This document shows, in pieces, positions 43,201 to 51,572 of a stretch of DNA of 64,000 nucleotides (position 1 is its first letter; each line of letters begins with the position of its first letter). Made by a program: the position numbers and the translations under genes. The stretch comes from an uncultured Poribacteria bacterium. Lineage in GTDB: Bacteria; Poribacteria; WGA-4E; WGA-3G. The notes under the pieces were generated by a model. That model saw only the letters and a program-made list of their open reading frames with translations, was not told where the DNA came from and did no database searches. The stretch is from the NCBI GenBank assembly GCA_951828515.1, contig OX639992.1, positions 2,582,217-2,646,216 on the forward strand, given 5' to 3'.

Positions 43201-46200
43201 TTCGCACCGTAATTCCCTAAATCTGGGGCATAGACGATGTCCCCTGAATCCTTGTCAAGGATGTATGCTTCCACTTCCTGTGCACCACCAAGACGGCGTG
43301 TGGCTCTACCTTCCATGGCTAACCCGGCAACTTCAAAGTTTCCCTTGTTGTCGCCCATCACAAATAGGTCTCCACGAACACCCATCATAGTTTTATTTTT
43401 TCTGCGGAGCGTCAAGATAGGATAAGGCACCGGTTTGTTCGGTAGTGCGGACTCCCGCGCGTCAAATTCAACGACATCCCCGAAAAGGTTGCAGTAGAAA
43501 TTTCCCACACGTGCAGCGGTGGGCATTTCTTCGTCCCGAAGTGCTTGTATAAGTAATGATGCTAATGTCTGTGCTTGCTGATGGAGATTGCCGTCTTCAC
43601 GCAGATCAACGCGTTCAATCGTATCAAGTGGTGTGTCTGTTAAGACGCGGGCATCCTCAATGGTCGCGAAAGCGATTCCGGTTTTTCCAACAAGCGTTGC
43701 AACCTCGCTGTCAAAAGCAATCTTACCGGGGATATAGGTTTTCCACGTCTTTCCGCCGCTTGCGGAGATAGCGTTAACGAAATTTGAATCACCACCGAGG
43801 CCCGCGATTGAAATGAGCGTTTTAATATCCTCAATTTCTTCATCGGAGAAAGTGTCCGGATCTTCGTGTCGAAGTTGGAGCATTGCATCCAACTGCTCAC
43901 GTGTACGGATGTTGTTCTTTCGATTCTTCTTGGCAGTGCGGACATCGTTTCGGATGAAACGCTCGACCTCCTTACGGATGTAATCCATATCCTTGAGCAT
44001 GTCCTCGGAGGGTTCACCTTGATTGCGCCACTGCTCAAACTGCATTTTCATCAGTCGACTCACGCCGCTGAGATCGGTGAGTTTGCTAAAGTGCGAACTC
44101 AGTAGCGTTTCAAGCGTCTTTCCTTCAAGGGCGGCTTTATCAGAGATCCCATTCGCAACTGTCCATTGACGTGCCATAACGGCTTGTCGAATTTGGTCAT
44201 CTGTCCACTGCCAAAGTTTGCGGACACGGACACCAAAATCAGCGTCTTCGGCGTAAGAGGCAAGCTTATTGCCGATGCTTGCAAACTCGCGACGTAATAC
44301 AAATTCGGGTTGCTGATCGTAGAACCATCCCTTGTTGAATACTCCGAACTGATTCGATTGTGAGGAGAGGTCAATGCTAATATAGAGGGAAGTGTAATAC
44401 CGGTTAAACAGGTCTTGAAGGGCAATAGCCGCCTCAATTTGTCCAAGTTTCCGGTTGTATTCATTGGTGTCAATACGTAACATCTTTTCGATGCGACTTT
44501 GAATGTTACGGAAACGTGCGTTGCGGAGTGTCAGCATATTATCGCGTAGGAGCACTTTAGTCTCCGCATCTAAATCGGTATCTAATGTGGGTAACCGTTC
44601 AATGAGGTTTCCGAGTGCTACGATATCTGTGTCCGCACGCTTTTTGACAATATCTAACAGTTCTTTTTCGTTAATATGTGATGAGATGCGAGAGCGCAGC
44701 GACAGTACCTGTTCGACTTCATCGTCTGATAGGTAGTTTTCCAAAATGAGGCGTTCTTCATCCAAGTATACCCGCCCTAACGTTCCGGCTGTCGAGATTA
44801 AGTTCTGGATACGTGTTTGTTCCAATCGAGCGTTCCGAAGTGCGATTTCAAAGATACCTTGTTTATCTTTGAGAAGATCTGCTATCAATATAGCGACATC
44901 AACAGGGTCTTCAGATTCGTTTAATCGCTGTCGAAGTTGGGCATCAATGGTGTTGAGACGTTCTATCCCAGCTTTCGACAAAAACTTACCGCCATAAATC
45001 AGAGAATCCCCACTTGGTCTCCCCATCGGTGTTTCCTTGAGTTGCCGAATGCTACCTTTAATATTGTCTTCAACGGGTTGGCTGTCAGGTATTTGTGCCA
45101 GGACCTTTTCAAGTAGTTGGATCTCTCGCTGGATCGCGACTTCTTGGGTGTTGTTGGCATCGCGTAAAACACTGCGTGCTTCTTTCGCTTTGTTGAGTGA
45201 ATGTAAATCGAGATGCCGGTCGAGTATCTTCTCAGGCGTCCACATCAGCGCGAATTTGCGTTTATCGCTCATCTCCCAGTTTGCGAGGGTTTGGTTAAGC
45301 AACTTGATATCGGGGATGAGTTCTTGCGGAAGGTCTTCCGGTATTGGGATTTGCCAGTCTGAACCCTGTTGCACCGGAATAAGGTATGCGTCATTTGGGT
45401 GCGTTTTATATTCGTCGGCACTGCCGGTCTCTATAGCGTGAGTGAGTTTCTTTACCGCCCATGTGTCAAGACGGGCAATCGGTAGCCCGAGCGTTTCGAT
45501 TAATTCGCGCTGCGCGGTTCGGCTGGTATCGAGCGCGACAGCACGAACCTCAGCTAACCTGCTGACAATATCTCGGAGGAAATGCGTCGTTTGCAGAGCC
45601 TCTTTCTTCGAGCGGGCAAGATTTGCTAACAAACGACTCTTCTCTTCGCCTGTGAAGCCTTGTTTTTCACGCTTTCGATTCCGATCTGTCTGCTTCTTCT
45701 GGCGCTCTGAAAAGTCCCGCTGTTGCTCCGTGAGGGATTCAATTTCAGACCGTGTTTCTGCCAAGCCACCCAGTGTAGTCGTGAGGGAGTCCAAGTCAGA
45801 CTTTACGTGGTGTATACCGTGGAAAAAATCAGCAGGGAGATCAACGAGGACAGTCCGGTCAATCGAGAGTAGAAGCCTTCTGCCCAATTCTTCAAATTCG
45901 AGGACATCTGTAGAGAGTCCACGGCGAAGTCCGTGCATTGTTGGAGTACCGGGCGAATCGGTGTCAGAACCGACAATGTCTTGTCCAATGCCTTCCATGA
46001 AAGCACGTATGCCAGCAAGCCCTTGGAAGTGTCCATCAACTGCAACAAAGAGGACGGAATAGCCGGGTCGATATTGCGGTTGACTAAAGAGACGGGCAAG
46101 TTCCATGAGGGTCGCGATACCGCAAGTCGGATCAGCACCGGGTGCCATTGCGGGGACAACGGACATGGAGTCGTAATAAGCTGTAAGAACGATGAGTTCA

Positions 46201-47567
46201 TCGCGTAAGGTTGGATCTCCGCCTTCCAAGAACCCACGTATATTTTGTCCTACGCGGCGTTCCCAGGTCATCTTACCTCTGACGCGAACATTAACTTGAT
46301 TACCCTGAGCGTGTTGTTCTTCCAACAAATCGGTTAGGACAGCCGCATCTTCTTTGGAAATCCAGAATCGCGGTATGTTGGCAGGAACGGTACCAAACTT
46401 ATTTTCTGCTTCCCCTCGGATGGTTGTTTCGGGTTGGATGAAGATAACGGCGGTGCCACCGAGCATTGCCGCATTAATATAACGGGTGCTGGAGTTAAAA
46501 TCGAGAAGGACTATCGCACCTTTCGGGATAAAAATGTGGGATTCACTCGCAGCGACAAACTCGCCGGATTCATCGACTTGTCCATTGTTGTTGTTGTCGA
46601 TGCCATCGGTAGCGTCACCGGAAATTTCGTCTGTCCAACCATCGGCATCGTTATCAATGCCATCTGTTGCCCACCCAAGGATTTCAGAGAGCAGCGGAAT
46701 TTCACCGTACTCATCAATAGTGCCATCCTCATCATTATCAATGCCATCGGACGCTTTTTGAAGGTGTTCATTAAGTATATCATCGGTGATGCTGGCTTCG
46801 GTGATACGGTAGCGTCGGGCGAGCGTTGTGAGCGTATCTCCGTCTTGGAGTCTATACCAAAATCCGCCAATGTTGGTGCCGTTGAAATCGGCAAGTTCGC
46901 CATCATCGCCGTAAAGGAGGGGACCAGATAAACCTCCTGTTGGAATAAACACGGTGCTTCCTTCAACAACTGGAGTCGCCAGAAATTTATTCCGGTCATC
47001 TGCGAGGATAATCTCCTCGTCAACTTGGTAACTTTCTGCGATGTCTTTGAGTGTTTCTTCTGCTAATGCAGTGTGTTTAATTCCGTCTGCTAACAGGGAG
47101 GTCCGTACAAGGTTGGGCCAGAGTGGAGTGAGTTTAAAAGTGTGTAGTAGGTTGGCTTCTGGCGAGAGTACTTCAATAACACTATCACCGTGGTCGATCG
47201 GCACAGTGACGGAGAACTCGCGGCTCTCTACGTTTTGCAAGCCGGTTTCAACGAAACGATCAAAAATGTATTTGCTGCCACTCGCGGCTTGTGGATAGCC
47301 GGTTACTCGACTGTCGAGGCTTGAGAGGCGTGCAATGTCCTTTCGAAGGTTGCCAATAGAGAGGTCATCCCGAATCTGAATGGCTGCAGATTTCATACCA
47401 GTACTGGAAACTGTTTGTGCGTAGGCAGTATCGGATAGTGGTCTCCCAGTGACAAGCAAAACGAAAAGGGAAAACATTAATACATTGTCCCGCAAGCCTC
47501 TATAGGCTTGCGCAAAAAGTGCACTGAAGCGTCGCATGTTGCATTCGTGCCTACTATGAATTTTCAT
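40209..47567 (-). CDS. Giant envelope protein: degenerate M28 fold, LysM, DGIDND repeats, coiled coils and FtsX permease
   Basis: About 2,450 residues. Order: signal/anchor segment near residues 28-50 (LMFSLFVLLVTG); LysM-like motif at 236-262 (YRLQDGDTLTTLARRYRI); three calcium-type repeats at 274-333 (DGIDNDEDGTIDE, DGIDNDADGWTDE, DGIDNNNNGQVDE). An M28 aminopeptidase-like N-half follows at 455-530 (LIVLTAYYDSMSVVPAMAPG, SVLFVAVDGHFQGLAGIRAF), then long coiled coils to about 1280. The M28-like C-half is at 1295-1345 (GIAFATIEDARVLTDTPLDT). Three membrane helices lie at 1675-1745 and a complete FtsX unit at 1780-2285 (first helix near 1795; EIGIYSSVGLAPVHIAFLF loop). A 160-residue C-terminal domain closes the protein. 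The zinc ligands expected in AHYDS/GADD/GEE are Y, P and GH here, so it is probably not a peptidase. ATG 47567 (GGGAG upstream) is preferred to 47690. LolD-type partner probable. Confidence 0.85.
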   Translation of the reverse strand: MKIHSRHECNMRRFSALFAQAYRGLRDNVLMFSLFVLLVTGRPLSDTAYAQTVSSTGMKSAAIQIRDDLSIGNLRKDIARLSSLDSRVTGYPQAASGSKYIFDRFVETGLQNVESREFSVTVPIDHGDSVIEVLSPEANLLHTFKLTPLWPNLVRTSLLADGIKHTALAEETLKDIAESYQVDEEIILADDRNKFLATPVVEGSTVFIPTGGLSGPLLYGDDGELADFNGTNIGGFWYRLQDGDTLTTLARRYRITEASITDDILNEHLQKASDGIDNDEDGTIDEYGEIPLLSEILGWATDGIDNDADGWTDEISGDATDGIDNNNNGQVDESGEFVAASESHIFIPKGAIVLLDFNSSTRYINAAMLGGTAVIFIQPETTIRGEAENKFGTVPANIPRFWISKEDAAVLTDLLEEQHAQGNQVNVRVRGKMTWERRVGQNIRGFLEGGDPTLRDELIVLTAYYDSMSVVPAMAPGADPTCGIATLMELARLFSQPQYRPGYSVLFVAVDGHFQGLAGIRAFMEGIGQDIVGSDTDSPGTPTMHGLRRGLSTDVLEFEELGRRLLLSIDRTVLVDLPADFFHGIHHVKSDLDSLTTTLGGLAETRSEIESLTEQQRDFSERQKKQTDRNRKREKQGFTGEEKSRLLANLARSKKEALQTTHFLRDIVSRLAEVRAVALDTSRTAQRELIETLGLPIARLDTWAVKKLTHAIETGSADEYKTHPNDAYLIPVQQGSDWQIPIPEDLPQELIPDIKLLNQTLANWEMSDKRKFALMWTPEKILDRHLDLHSLNKAKEARSVLRDANNTQEVAIQREIQLLEKVLAQIPDSQPVEDNIKGSIRQLKETPMGRPSGDSLIYGGKFLSKAGIERLNTIDAQLRQRLNESEDPVDVAILIADLLKDKQGIFEIALRNARLEQTRIQNLISTAGTLGRVYLDEERLILENYLSDDEVEQVLSLRSRISSHINEKELLDIVKKRADTDIVALGNLIERLPTLDTDLDAETKVLLRDNMLTLRNARFRNIQSRIEKMLRIDTNEYNRKLGQIEAAIALQDLFNRYYTSLYISIDLSSQSNQFGVFNKGWFYDQQPEFVLRREFASIGNKLASYAEDADFGVRVRKLWQWTDDQIRQAVMARQWTVANGISDKAALEGKTLETLLSSHFSKLTDLSGVSRLMKMQFEQWRNQGEPSEDMLKDMDYIRKEVERFIRNDVRTAKKNRKNNIRTREQLDAMLQLRHEDPDTFSDEEIEDIKTLISIAGLGGDSNFVNAISASGGKTWKTYIPGKIAFDSEVATLVGKTGIAFATIEDARVLTDTPLDTIERVDLREDGNLHQQAQTLASLLIQALRDEEMPTAARVGNFYCNLFGDVVEFDARESALPNKPVPYPILTLRRKNKTMMGVRGDLFVMGDNKGNFEVAGLAMEGRATRRLGGAQEVEAYILDKDSGDIVYAPDLGNYGAKLLPNKVPINTRRRGCRVVTFPCVSTTIYDLVDQRYLRTLRELEVYDALTDSSPEKFGMSKPWQQEGVSAAEPIALVYSEPNTRIKIGMAYGQIGKRLLLIKATKSGMKNPTLYTGEGFVVRENGQIRLTPYVVVRDMWWLDENRSRLYKRFGISSDRLDKLHQFANDYLARAETELLQSDYQQALKLARAAWGYESRAYPDVKQTGNDVVNGVMFYLALLMPFAYFMERLIFGFPNIHKQILGSFGIFLLVFFFLSQVHPAFQITTTPVIILIAFVVLALTVIVISIIVRKFEEQLEKIRQEGSKVYKADVGRLSASAAAFSLGISNMRKRKGRTILTCCTLVILTFTVISFTSVRTFMHPNRTSLPQVTPRYTGLLIRDQYWRPLEEPVLTSVLNDMQKTQITLTALERLLQRKNELLIKQGQQPIDIAEARRDLEEGGFIEQVDEESLLIVRNVVAPRAWYQSSGTGDQSFVQLTRTENPADPSPPTHQLTGEALTFAANMLVGMNESEPGVSGINRYLQYGKWFDPADADEWPTEWPYAIVLPKGMAELLKITESDMGKATVSVYGADFTVVGVLGIGFKDLTDNDGEELTPVDYQLMQQQRSRGATGDETLEGELQKYLHLTPDSVAILPYEVVMNQGGTLRSVAVNMEPREDDPQLLEAIDKLDLIMAPLMNRIALDFFVGRDKDTYLYSSIGMTSFSGMGNLFVPILIAALIVLNTMLGAVYERVREIGIYSSVGLAPVHIAFLFLAEACVYAIVGAVLGYLMGQAIATTLVHFGWLAGLTLNYSSMSTVVATIIVMIVVLLSTLYPAIKASRMAVPDIERKWKLPEPEGDVWHFNLPFTVLEEEALGLNVFMRDYFEAHADESASDFYTDQVAFSQLETEDSYQIGMMVWLAPYDLGVSQSIQFVTSPVGGEEEDLYKITLDVHRESGEIASWKRVNRRFLNLLRKQLLIWRTFSVDIRAEFHERGRTEGTDGVDEETAQMDPVPTPAD
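47491..47512 (-). repeat. Palindrome inside the giant gene's 5' end
   Basis: CGCAAGCC-TCTATA-GGCTTGCG is a perfect 8-base stem, encoding part of AQAYRGLRDN. A related sequence with GACAATA and CCTATAGAGGA blocks lies in the intergenic stretch at 40132-40176, so a repeat seems to have been taken into the reading frame. Confidence 0.7.
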
Positions 47568-47892
47568 GTTGTGAAATCTCCCGCCTTTTTCTGGTTTTTC
47601 AAATTTCTCTCCAAGCGCATTTGGATGTTTCTGAGAGGATACGCAAAAAAACAGCGCGCGAAGAGTAAGGCATCCCCAGCTTCCGCTCATTCTTACAAAG
47701 TAGAATGCAGTTTATATATCTTTTTTTCTATCTTTTCGTGTTGGCTCCGCTCTTCTTTAAATTCGATGGTTGCTTTTATGCCGCCTCTTTTAAGTGCCGG
47801 TCAGTCACATACGGGCATGAAACAGTTGCTTTTCACTATGGATTCCCGTTTTCGGAGCCTATTGGCGTAATTTTCGGAGGCAATATGTATAT

Positions 47893-47920
47893 TGTATATT
47901 ATTATTGCAATTTTTGTCAA
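47893..47920 (-). promoter_or_regulatory. Promoter of the giant gene
   Basis: On the minus strand TTGACA, 16 bases, TATACA, about 325 bases before ATG 47567. Confidence 0.55.
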
Positions 47921-47928
47921 ATTAAAAT

Positions 47929-47957
47929 TTGCATTTAACGCTTTTTTGGGTTAAAAT
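47929..47957 (+). promoter_or_regulatory. Promoter of the XRE regulator gene
   Basis: TTGCAT, 17 bases, TAAAAT, about 140 bases before GTG 48100. It begins nine bases from the opposite promoter, so one bound protein could control both. Confidence 0.55.
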
Positions 47958-48099
47958 ATATTTCACGGTTTTGCCTCTCATCGAAGCAGAATTCTCTTCA
48001 AACTGCATTTCACTGTAATACTGCAGCAATACTAAAAAATTTAGAAAACTCAGCGGCAGCCCAATAGTAATTTTGCTGTCTGATGTTAAGGAGCCAAAC

Positions 48100-48471
48100 G
48101 TGGGCAAAGAACCAAAAGACTCTAATACGGATAAAGTCGTCTCACGTATAAAACTACGTCGTCGTGAACTGAAGTTGACACAAACAGAGCTGGCAAAGGT
48201 GGCAAACCTAACGCCTGCTGCGATCTCCCAATTTGAATCAGGAGCCCGAAAACCGTCGTTTAAAACACTTTCAAGTCTTTCCGATGCCTTAAAAGTTACT
48301 ACCGATTACCTACTTGGAAAAGCCGACAAAAGCTACGATGACCTCTTAGCCGATCCAAAGATTAGTGCTATGTTCAAGGGGATGATGGAATTTACGGAAA
48401 AAGACAAGGAAACGCTCTACGAGTTCTATGAATTTATTAAAATGAAAGCGGAAAAATCCTCGAATACATAG
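48100..48471 (+). CDS. XRE-family helix-turn-helix regulator
   Basis: A 123-residue DNA-binding protein. IKLRRRELKLTQTELAKVAN and LTPAAISQFESGARKPSFKT form the Cro/C1-type helix-turn-helix, with LSDALKVTTDYLLGKADKSY closing the domain. A 45-residue helical tail (FKGMMEFTEKDKETLYEFYE) probably dimerises. GTG 48100 with AAGGAG six bases upstream is the start; an ATG at 48073 lacks a ribosome site. It is divergent to the giant gene and a candidate regulator of it (inference). Confidence 0.88.
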   Translation: MGKEPKDSNTDKVVSRIKLRRRELKLTQTELAKVANLTPAAISQFESGARKPSFKTLSSLSDALKVTTDYLLGKADKSYDDLLADPKISAMFKGMMEFTEKDKETLYEFYEFIKMKAEKSSNT

Positions 48472-48565
48472 TAGACTGTTTCGTGTTGAACAAAATCTAA
48501 CTGGGGTTGCGAGAATTCGGTTCTGTTAGTCAAGAAATCAGGGAACACCTGAGCAAAAACACCGT

Positions 48566-49630
48566 TTAAATTTGAAGATTTGGACAGAGACAGATTTTTC
48601 CGAAATTTTGTCGGTTCTCTAATAGCAGGTGCGCTTCACCCGCACGACGGAGCGGTAAAATCCTGTCAATAATAGGTTCCAATTTTCCTTGTCCAGCGAG
48701 ATGGATAAGCGTTCGGAGTTCAGGGACTGTGCCGAGGGCGGAGCCCATCACTGTTAGTTGTTTTTGATACATCTTTCGGATGTTAATTGTTCCAATGTTG
48801 CCTGTTGTCACACCACACGAAACAAGCCTTCCATTTTTAGCAAGACTCGCGATACTTTGATCCCATGTCGCCGCACCGACATGCTCAAGGACAACATCCA
48901 CGCCTCGTCCTTTGGTTACATCAAGTACGATCTCCGAGAAGTCTCTGTCTTTATAATTAATTGTAACATCCGCCCCCATTTGTCGTGCGCGTTTAAGTTT
49001 CTCATCGCTGCTCGCTGTGGCAAAAACTCTGGCACCCGTTAATTTTGCGATTTGTAATCCCGCGCTTCCGACACCACCCCCCACGCCGAGAATTAAGATA
49101 TCGTCCTGAGGGCGAAGTTGTGCACGCGTCATCAACATATGCCATGCTGTGAGATACGCTATCGGCATCGCAGCGGCGTTGACGAATGACAGTGCCGCTG
49201 GTATCTGAATAGCGTTTTGGGATGGGGCTTTTACGTATTCTGCGTATCCGCCGTTTGTTTGGAAACCGATGAGTTCTTGTGTGTCACACAAGTTTTCGGC
49301 ACCGCGATGGCAGTCGCTACAGATACCACACGGGATGCAGGGCGCGAGAACGACACGATCCTCGACTGCAACACCGCGGACCGCGTCACCAATTTCGGTG
49401 ATTGTCCCAGCGATGTCGGAACCGAGGATATGGGGTGTATCCCCTCGACGAAGTTTTGCTTCTATTTCGGGGCGGTTCCGTCGAGCATGAATATCCAGAT
49501 AGTTTACCGCACAGGCTTCGACTTTAACCAGTACTTCATTCGTATCAAGCGTCGGTTTCGGTACGTCTGTGTACTGAAGTACCTCCGCGCTGCCTTGTTC
49601 TGAGAAAACGATGGCTTTCATATTTTTCAT
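48566..49630 (-). CDS. Zinc-type alcohol dehydrogenase / quinone-reductase-like enzyme
   Basis: A 354-residue MDR-superfamily oxidoreductase. HILGSDIAGTITEIGDAVRG and VVLAPCIPCGICSDCHRGAE with the four cysteines bind structural zinc. ILILGVGGGVGSAGLQIAKL is the NAD(P)-binding Rossmann loop. GRGVDVVLEHVGAATWDQSI is typical. The catalytic-zinc cysteine is replaced in the usual position by the YLDIHARR segment, as in zinc-poor quinone-reductase-like members, so the exact activity is open. The start could also be ATG 49621. No clear operon partners. Confidence 0.85.
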   Translation of the reverse strand: MKNMKAIVFSEQGSAEVLQYTDVPKPTLDTNEVLVKVEACAVNYLDIHARRNRPEIEAKLRRGDTPHILGSDIAGTITEIGDAVRGVAVEDRVVLAPCIPCGICSDCHRGAENLCDTQELIGFQTNGGYAEYVKAPSQNAIQIPAALSFVNAAAMPIAYLTAWHMLMTRAQLRPQDDILILGVGGGVGSAGLQIAKLTGARVFATASSDEKLKRARQMGADVTINYKDRDFSEIVLDVTKGRGVDVVLEHVGAATWDQSIASLAKNGRLVSCGVTTGNIGTINIRKMYQKQLTVMGSALGTVPELRTLIHLAGQGKLEPIIDRILPLRRAGEAHLLLENRQNFGKICLCPNLQI

Positions 49631-49697
49631 TGGGTGGTGGACAAGAAAACGGACAATAGATAGCGTAGGTGTTTTGATTCATTTTAGGGTGAGTGGC

Positions 49698-50525
49698 TTA
49701 AAGTCTATGTAATTCATTTAAACAATCAGAAAGCCCTAATATCTGTAATTCTCTGGAGACATAATTGAGGACAGCTTTTTCCAATGCCAACGGATAAACG
49801 ACTCCGTGCTGTTTGGCAATATCCGGTCCGTACCGCTGCATCATCGCTGTTAACCGGAGATGTGCTTTTGCAATGCCTTCTCTATTAATACTTTGCATCG
49901 TTAATGCATCTTCGATTTCTTTTCTGAGAACTTGCGGTACAAAAGCATTAATGTTTTTTACACCTCTGTCTCTTTGATGCCCACCCCCTATGATGAGGAC
50001 TTCTGTCAGCGACATCACAGCAAATGTGGTGCCCATAAATCCGGCAATGCGTTCCTCGCGTCCCAAAACTGTAGGAAGGATAGCAAGCACACGCCAAAAC
50101 TCGTTGAAATGCTGCTTTAGTAACGAACTGACATCTTTTGATTCTTGGTCTCTGCGCGCTTCCTTGAATTGAATACATCCTTCGGCAGCAGACAGCAGAT
50201 GGACTTTAGGACGTTCAAGGATGATTGTATCCCCGGTGTGTAACCAGACATCAACTCGCAAGCCTGCTGTCGTGATGCAGGTCATCATCTGCCCAGGAAA
50301 CGTGTCCTTGAAGAGAACCAACGACTGAATGTCGGATAGCCAAGATTCTAATCCGTGTTGGAAAGTTTCTTTATTCTCTTCGGCGACCAATAGATGAATG
50401 TCAATATCTGAGTATCTGTCGGCAGTGCCTTTTGCGAAACTCCCTTCAAGCCATGTCCCTAATACGCGCACGTCCGATGCTACTTTATCGGCAAATGCTT
50501 TCAGATATTCTTGATGCATTTCCAA
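49698..50525 (-). CDS. Nucleotidyltransferase-domain protein
   Basis: A 275-residue protein of the Pol-beta/AadA-like nucleotidyltransferase superfamily. LGTWLEGSFAKGTADRYSDI followed by DIHLLV is the GSx(10)DxD motif with the metal-binding aspartates, and RVDVWLHTGD supplies the third. A C-terminal helical domain (residues 130-275) resembles those of adenylyltransferases acting on small molecules. The substrate is unknown and resistance should not be assumed. It lies 55 bases upstream of... the dioxygenase stop on the same strand, so both may be co-transcribed. Confidence 0.8.
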   Translation of the reverse strand: MEMHQEYLKAFADKVASDVRVLGTWLEGSFAKGTADRYSDIDIHLLVAEENKETFQHGLESWLSDIQSLVLFKDTFPGQMMTCITTAGLRVDVWLHTGDTIILERPKVHLLSAAEGCIQFKEARRDQESKDVSSLLKQHFNEFWRVLAILPTVLGREERIAGFMGTTFAVMSLTEVLIIGGGHQRDRGVKNINAFVPQVLRKEIEDALTMQSINREGIAKAHLRLTAMMQRYGPDIAKQHGVVYPLALEKAVLNYVSRELQILGLSDCLNELHRL

Positions 50526-50579
50526 TCCTTTGCGACAAATTGCTCAGGCATGCTATGTTTGACGACACGGCGCGGAAGT

Positions 50580-51389
50580 TTATCCATAGGCACCGTGGTT
50601 GAGGAAACCGAGGAGTCGGCGCAGACGGGGGCTCGCTTCTTTGTGGACAGAATCCGGCATATTGTAGTTCATAAACGGATAGTATTTATGCCCAACAAGG
50701 CGGCGTCCGTAGGTCACCTGTGTGATATATCGGATGCGATCGGTCTGGTTCGGGCCCCCGCGATGCCATACCTGATTGTTGAACATGATAACGCTTCCCG
50801 CTTGTCCAAGGTTATACTGAACTTTGTCCTCCCATTCCGTTCCTTCTATCGGATTCGGAGGCGATGCGCCGAAAAGATGTGAACCTGGGACAACTTCTGT
50901 GCCACCGTATTCTATTTCAGGGACATCGGTGAGGTAGTAATTTGCCGTAAAGAGTAGCACCGGCAACCGAACATTCTTTGGCGGTTCACCGTCCGTTACG
51001 ATGTAGTGTAGCGCATCATCTTGATGCCACGATGTGATTCCACCACCTGGGAACGTCTGGAACGAATTGTTGTGAATGACATGACAGTTTTCCGCAACGA
51101 GTGCTTCGGCGAAGGAAACAATAGGTTCGAGGTCGAACAATCGACGATTCGCTTCGCTGTGTTCAAACATCCGATGGCTTAAGTGCATACGACCCGTAGG
51201 GTTGCCACTATTTAAGCCATTCGGATCTTTCTCAAGTGCCCACTCTAAATCTTGTCGAAGTTGCGCGCATAAATCAGGCGGTAGGACGTTTTTCAAAAAC
51301 AAACAGCCTCGCTGATGGAATGTTTCTACCCATTCCTGAATTTGTGTCTCGCTGACAACCTGATCTGCCAAGTAGGTTGTTTGTGCCAT
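50580..51389 (-). CDS. Phytanoyl-CoA dioxygenase-family protein (PhyH), second
   Basis: A 269-residue Fe(II)/2-oxoglutarate oxygenase. SWHQDDALHYIV supplies HxD and VWHRGGPNQTDRIRY the distal histidine and arginine. FPGGGITSWHQDD places the site mid-protein. The end NHGAYG matches the AYG end of the PhyH at 15731, so the two are related, although clearly diverged. ATG 51389 (GGAGG eight bases upstream) is preferred to ATG 51404, which overlaps that site. The substrate is unknown. Confidence 0.87.
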   Translation of the reverse strand: MAQTTYLADQVVSETQIQEWVETFHQRGCLFLKNVLPPDLCAQLRQDLEWALEKDPNGLNSGNPTGRMHLSHRMFEHSEANRRLFDLEPIVSFAEALVAENCHVIHNNSFQTFPGGGITSWHQDDALHYIVTDGEPPKNVRLPVLLFTANYYLTDVPEIEYGGTEVVPGSHLFGASPPNPIEGTEWEDKVQYNLGQAGSVIMFNNQVWHRGGPNQTDRIRYITQVTYGRRLVGHKYYPFMNYNMPDSVHKEASPRLRRLLGFLNHGAYG

Positions 51390-51409
51390 TTTTCCACCCT
51401 CCATAGAAT

Positions 51410-51570
51410 GGCTATCAGTCGTTGGAAACTGTCAACATGCTTCGCAGTGGGAATAAAGAGAATCGTGTGGCAGGTGAAAACTATTTCAACCGCCACAACG
51501 ACCTACTGATTACTGATGGAAACCATCTTTTTGATCGCTGACCGCTTCTTTGCTGATTGCTGACGGCTAT
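51410..51570. repeat. Heptamer-phased repeat family A, copy 8
   Basis: Arms GGCTATCAGTCGTTGGAAAC and CTGATTACTGATGGAAACC, then a second block (GATCGCTGACCGC, GCTGATTGCTGACGGCTATT). It is longer than other copies, with about 60 bases of unrelated core. It lies between the DUF350 gene and the PhyH gene. Confidence 0.7.
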
Positions 51571-51572
51571 TG

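Larger units (their letters stand above)
47568..48099. other. Divergent control region of the giant gene and the XRE gene
   Basis: Over 500 bases without a convincing gene. Two promoters of opposite orientation lie close together in an AT-rich core (47880-47960). The giant gene would have a leader of about 310 bases and the XRE gene one of about 135 bases. Apart from the promoters I see no strong hairpin or repeat. Confidence 0.6.

Noticed and set aside
40290-47298. Many long frames on the plus strand opposite the giant gene
   Set aside because: They are low-complexity mirror images (Ser/Arg-rich) of the real coding strand, without ribosome-binding sites or recognisable domains.
49698-50525. 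Aminoglycoside resistance gene
   Set aside because: Only the general nucleotidyltransferase motif is present; substrate-specific residues cannot be read and the context is metabolic.
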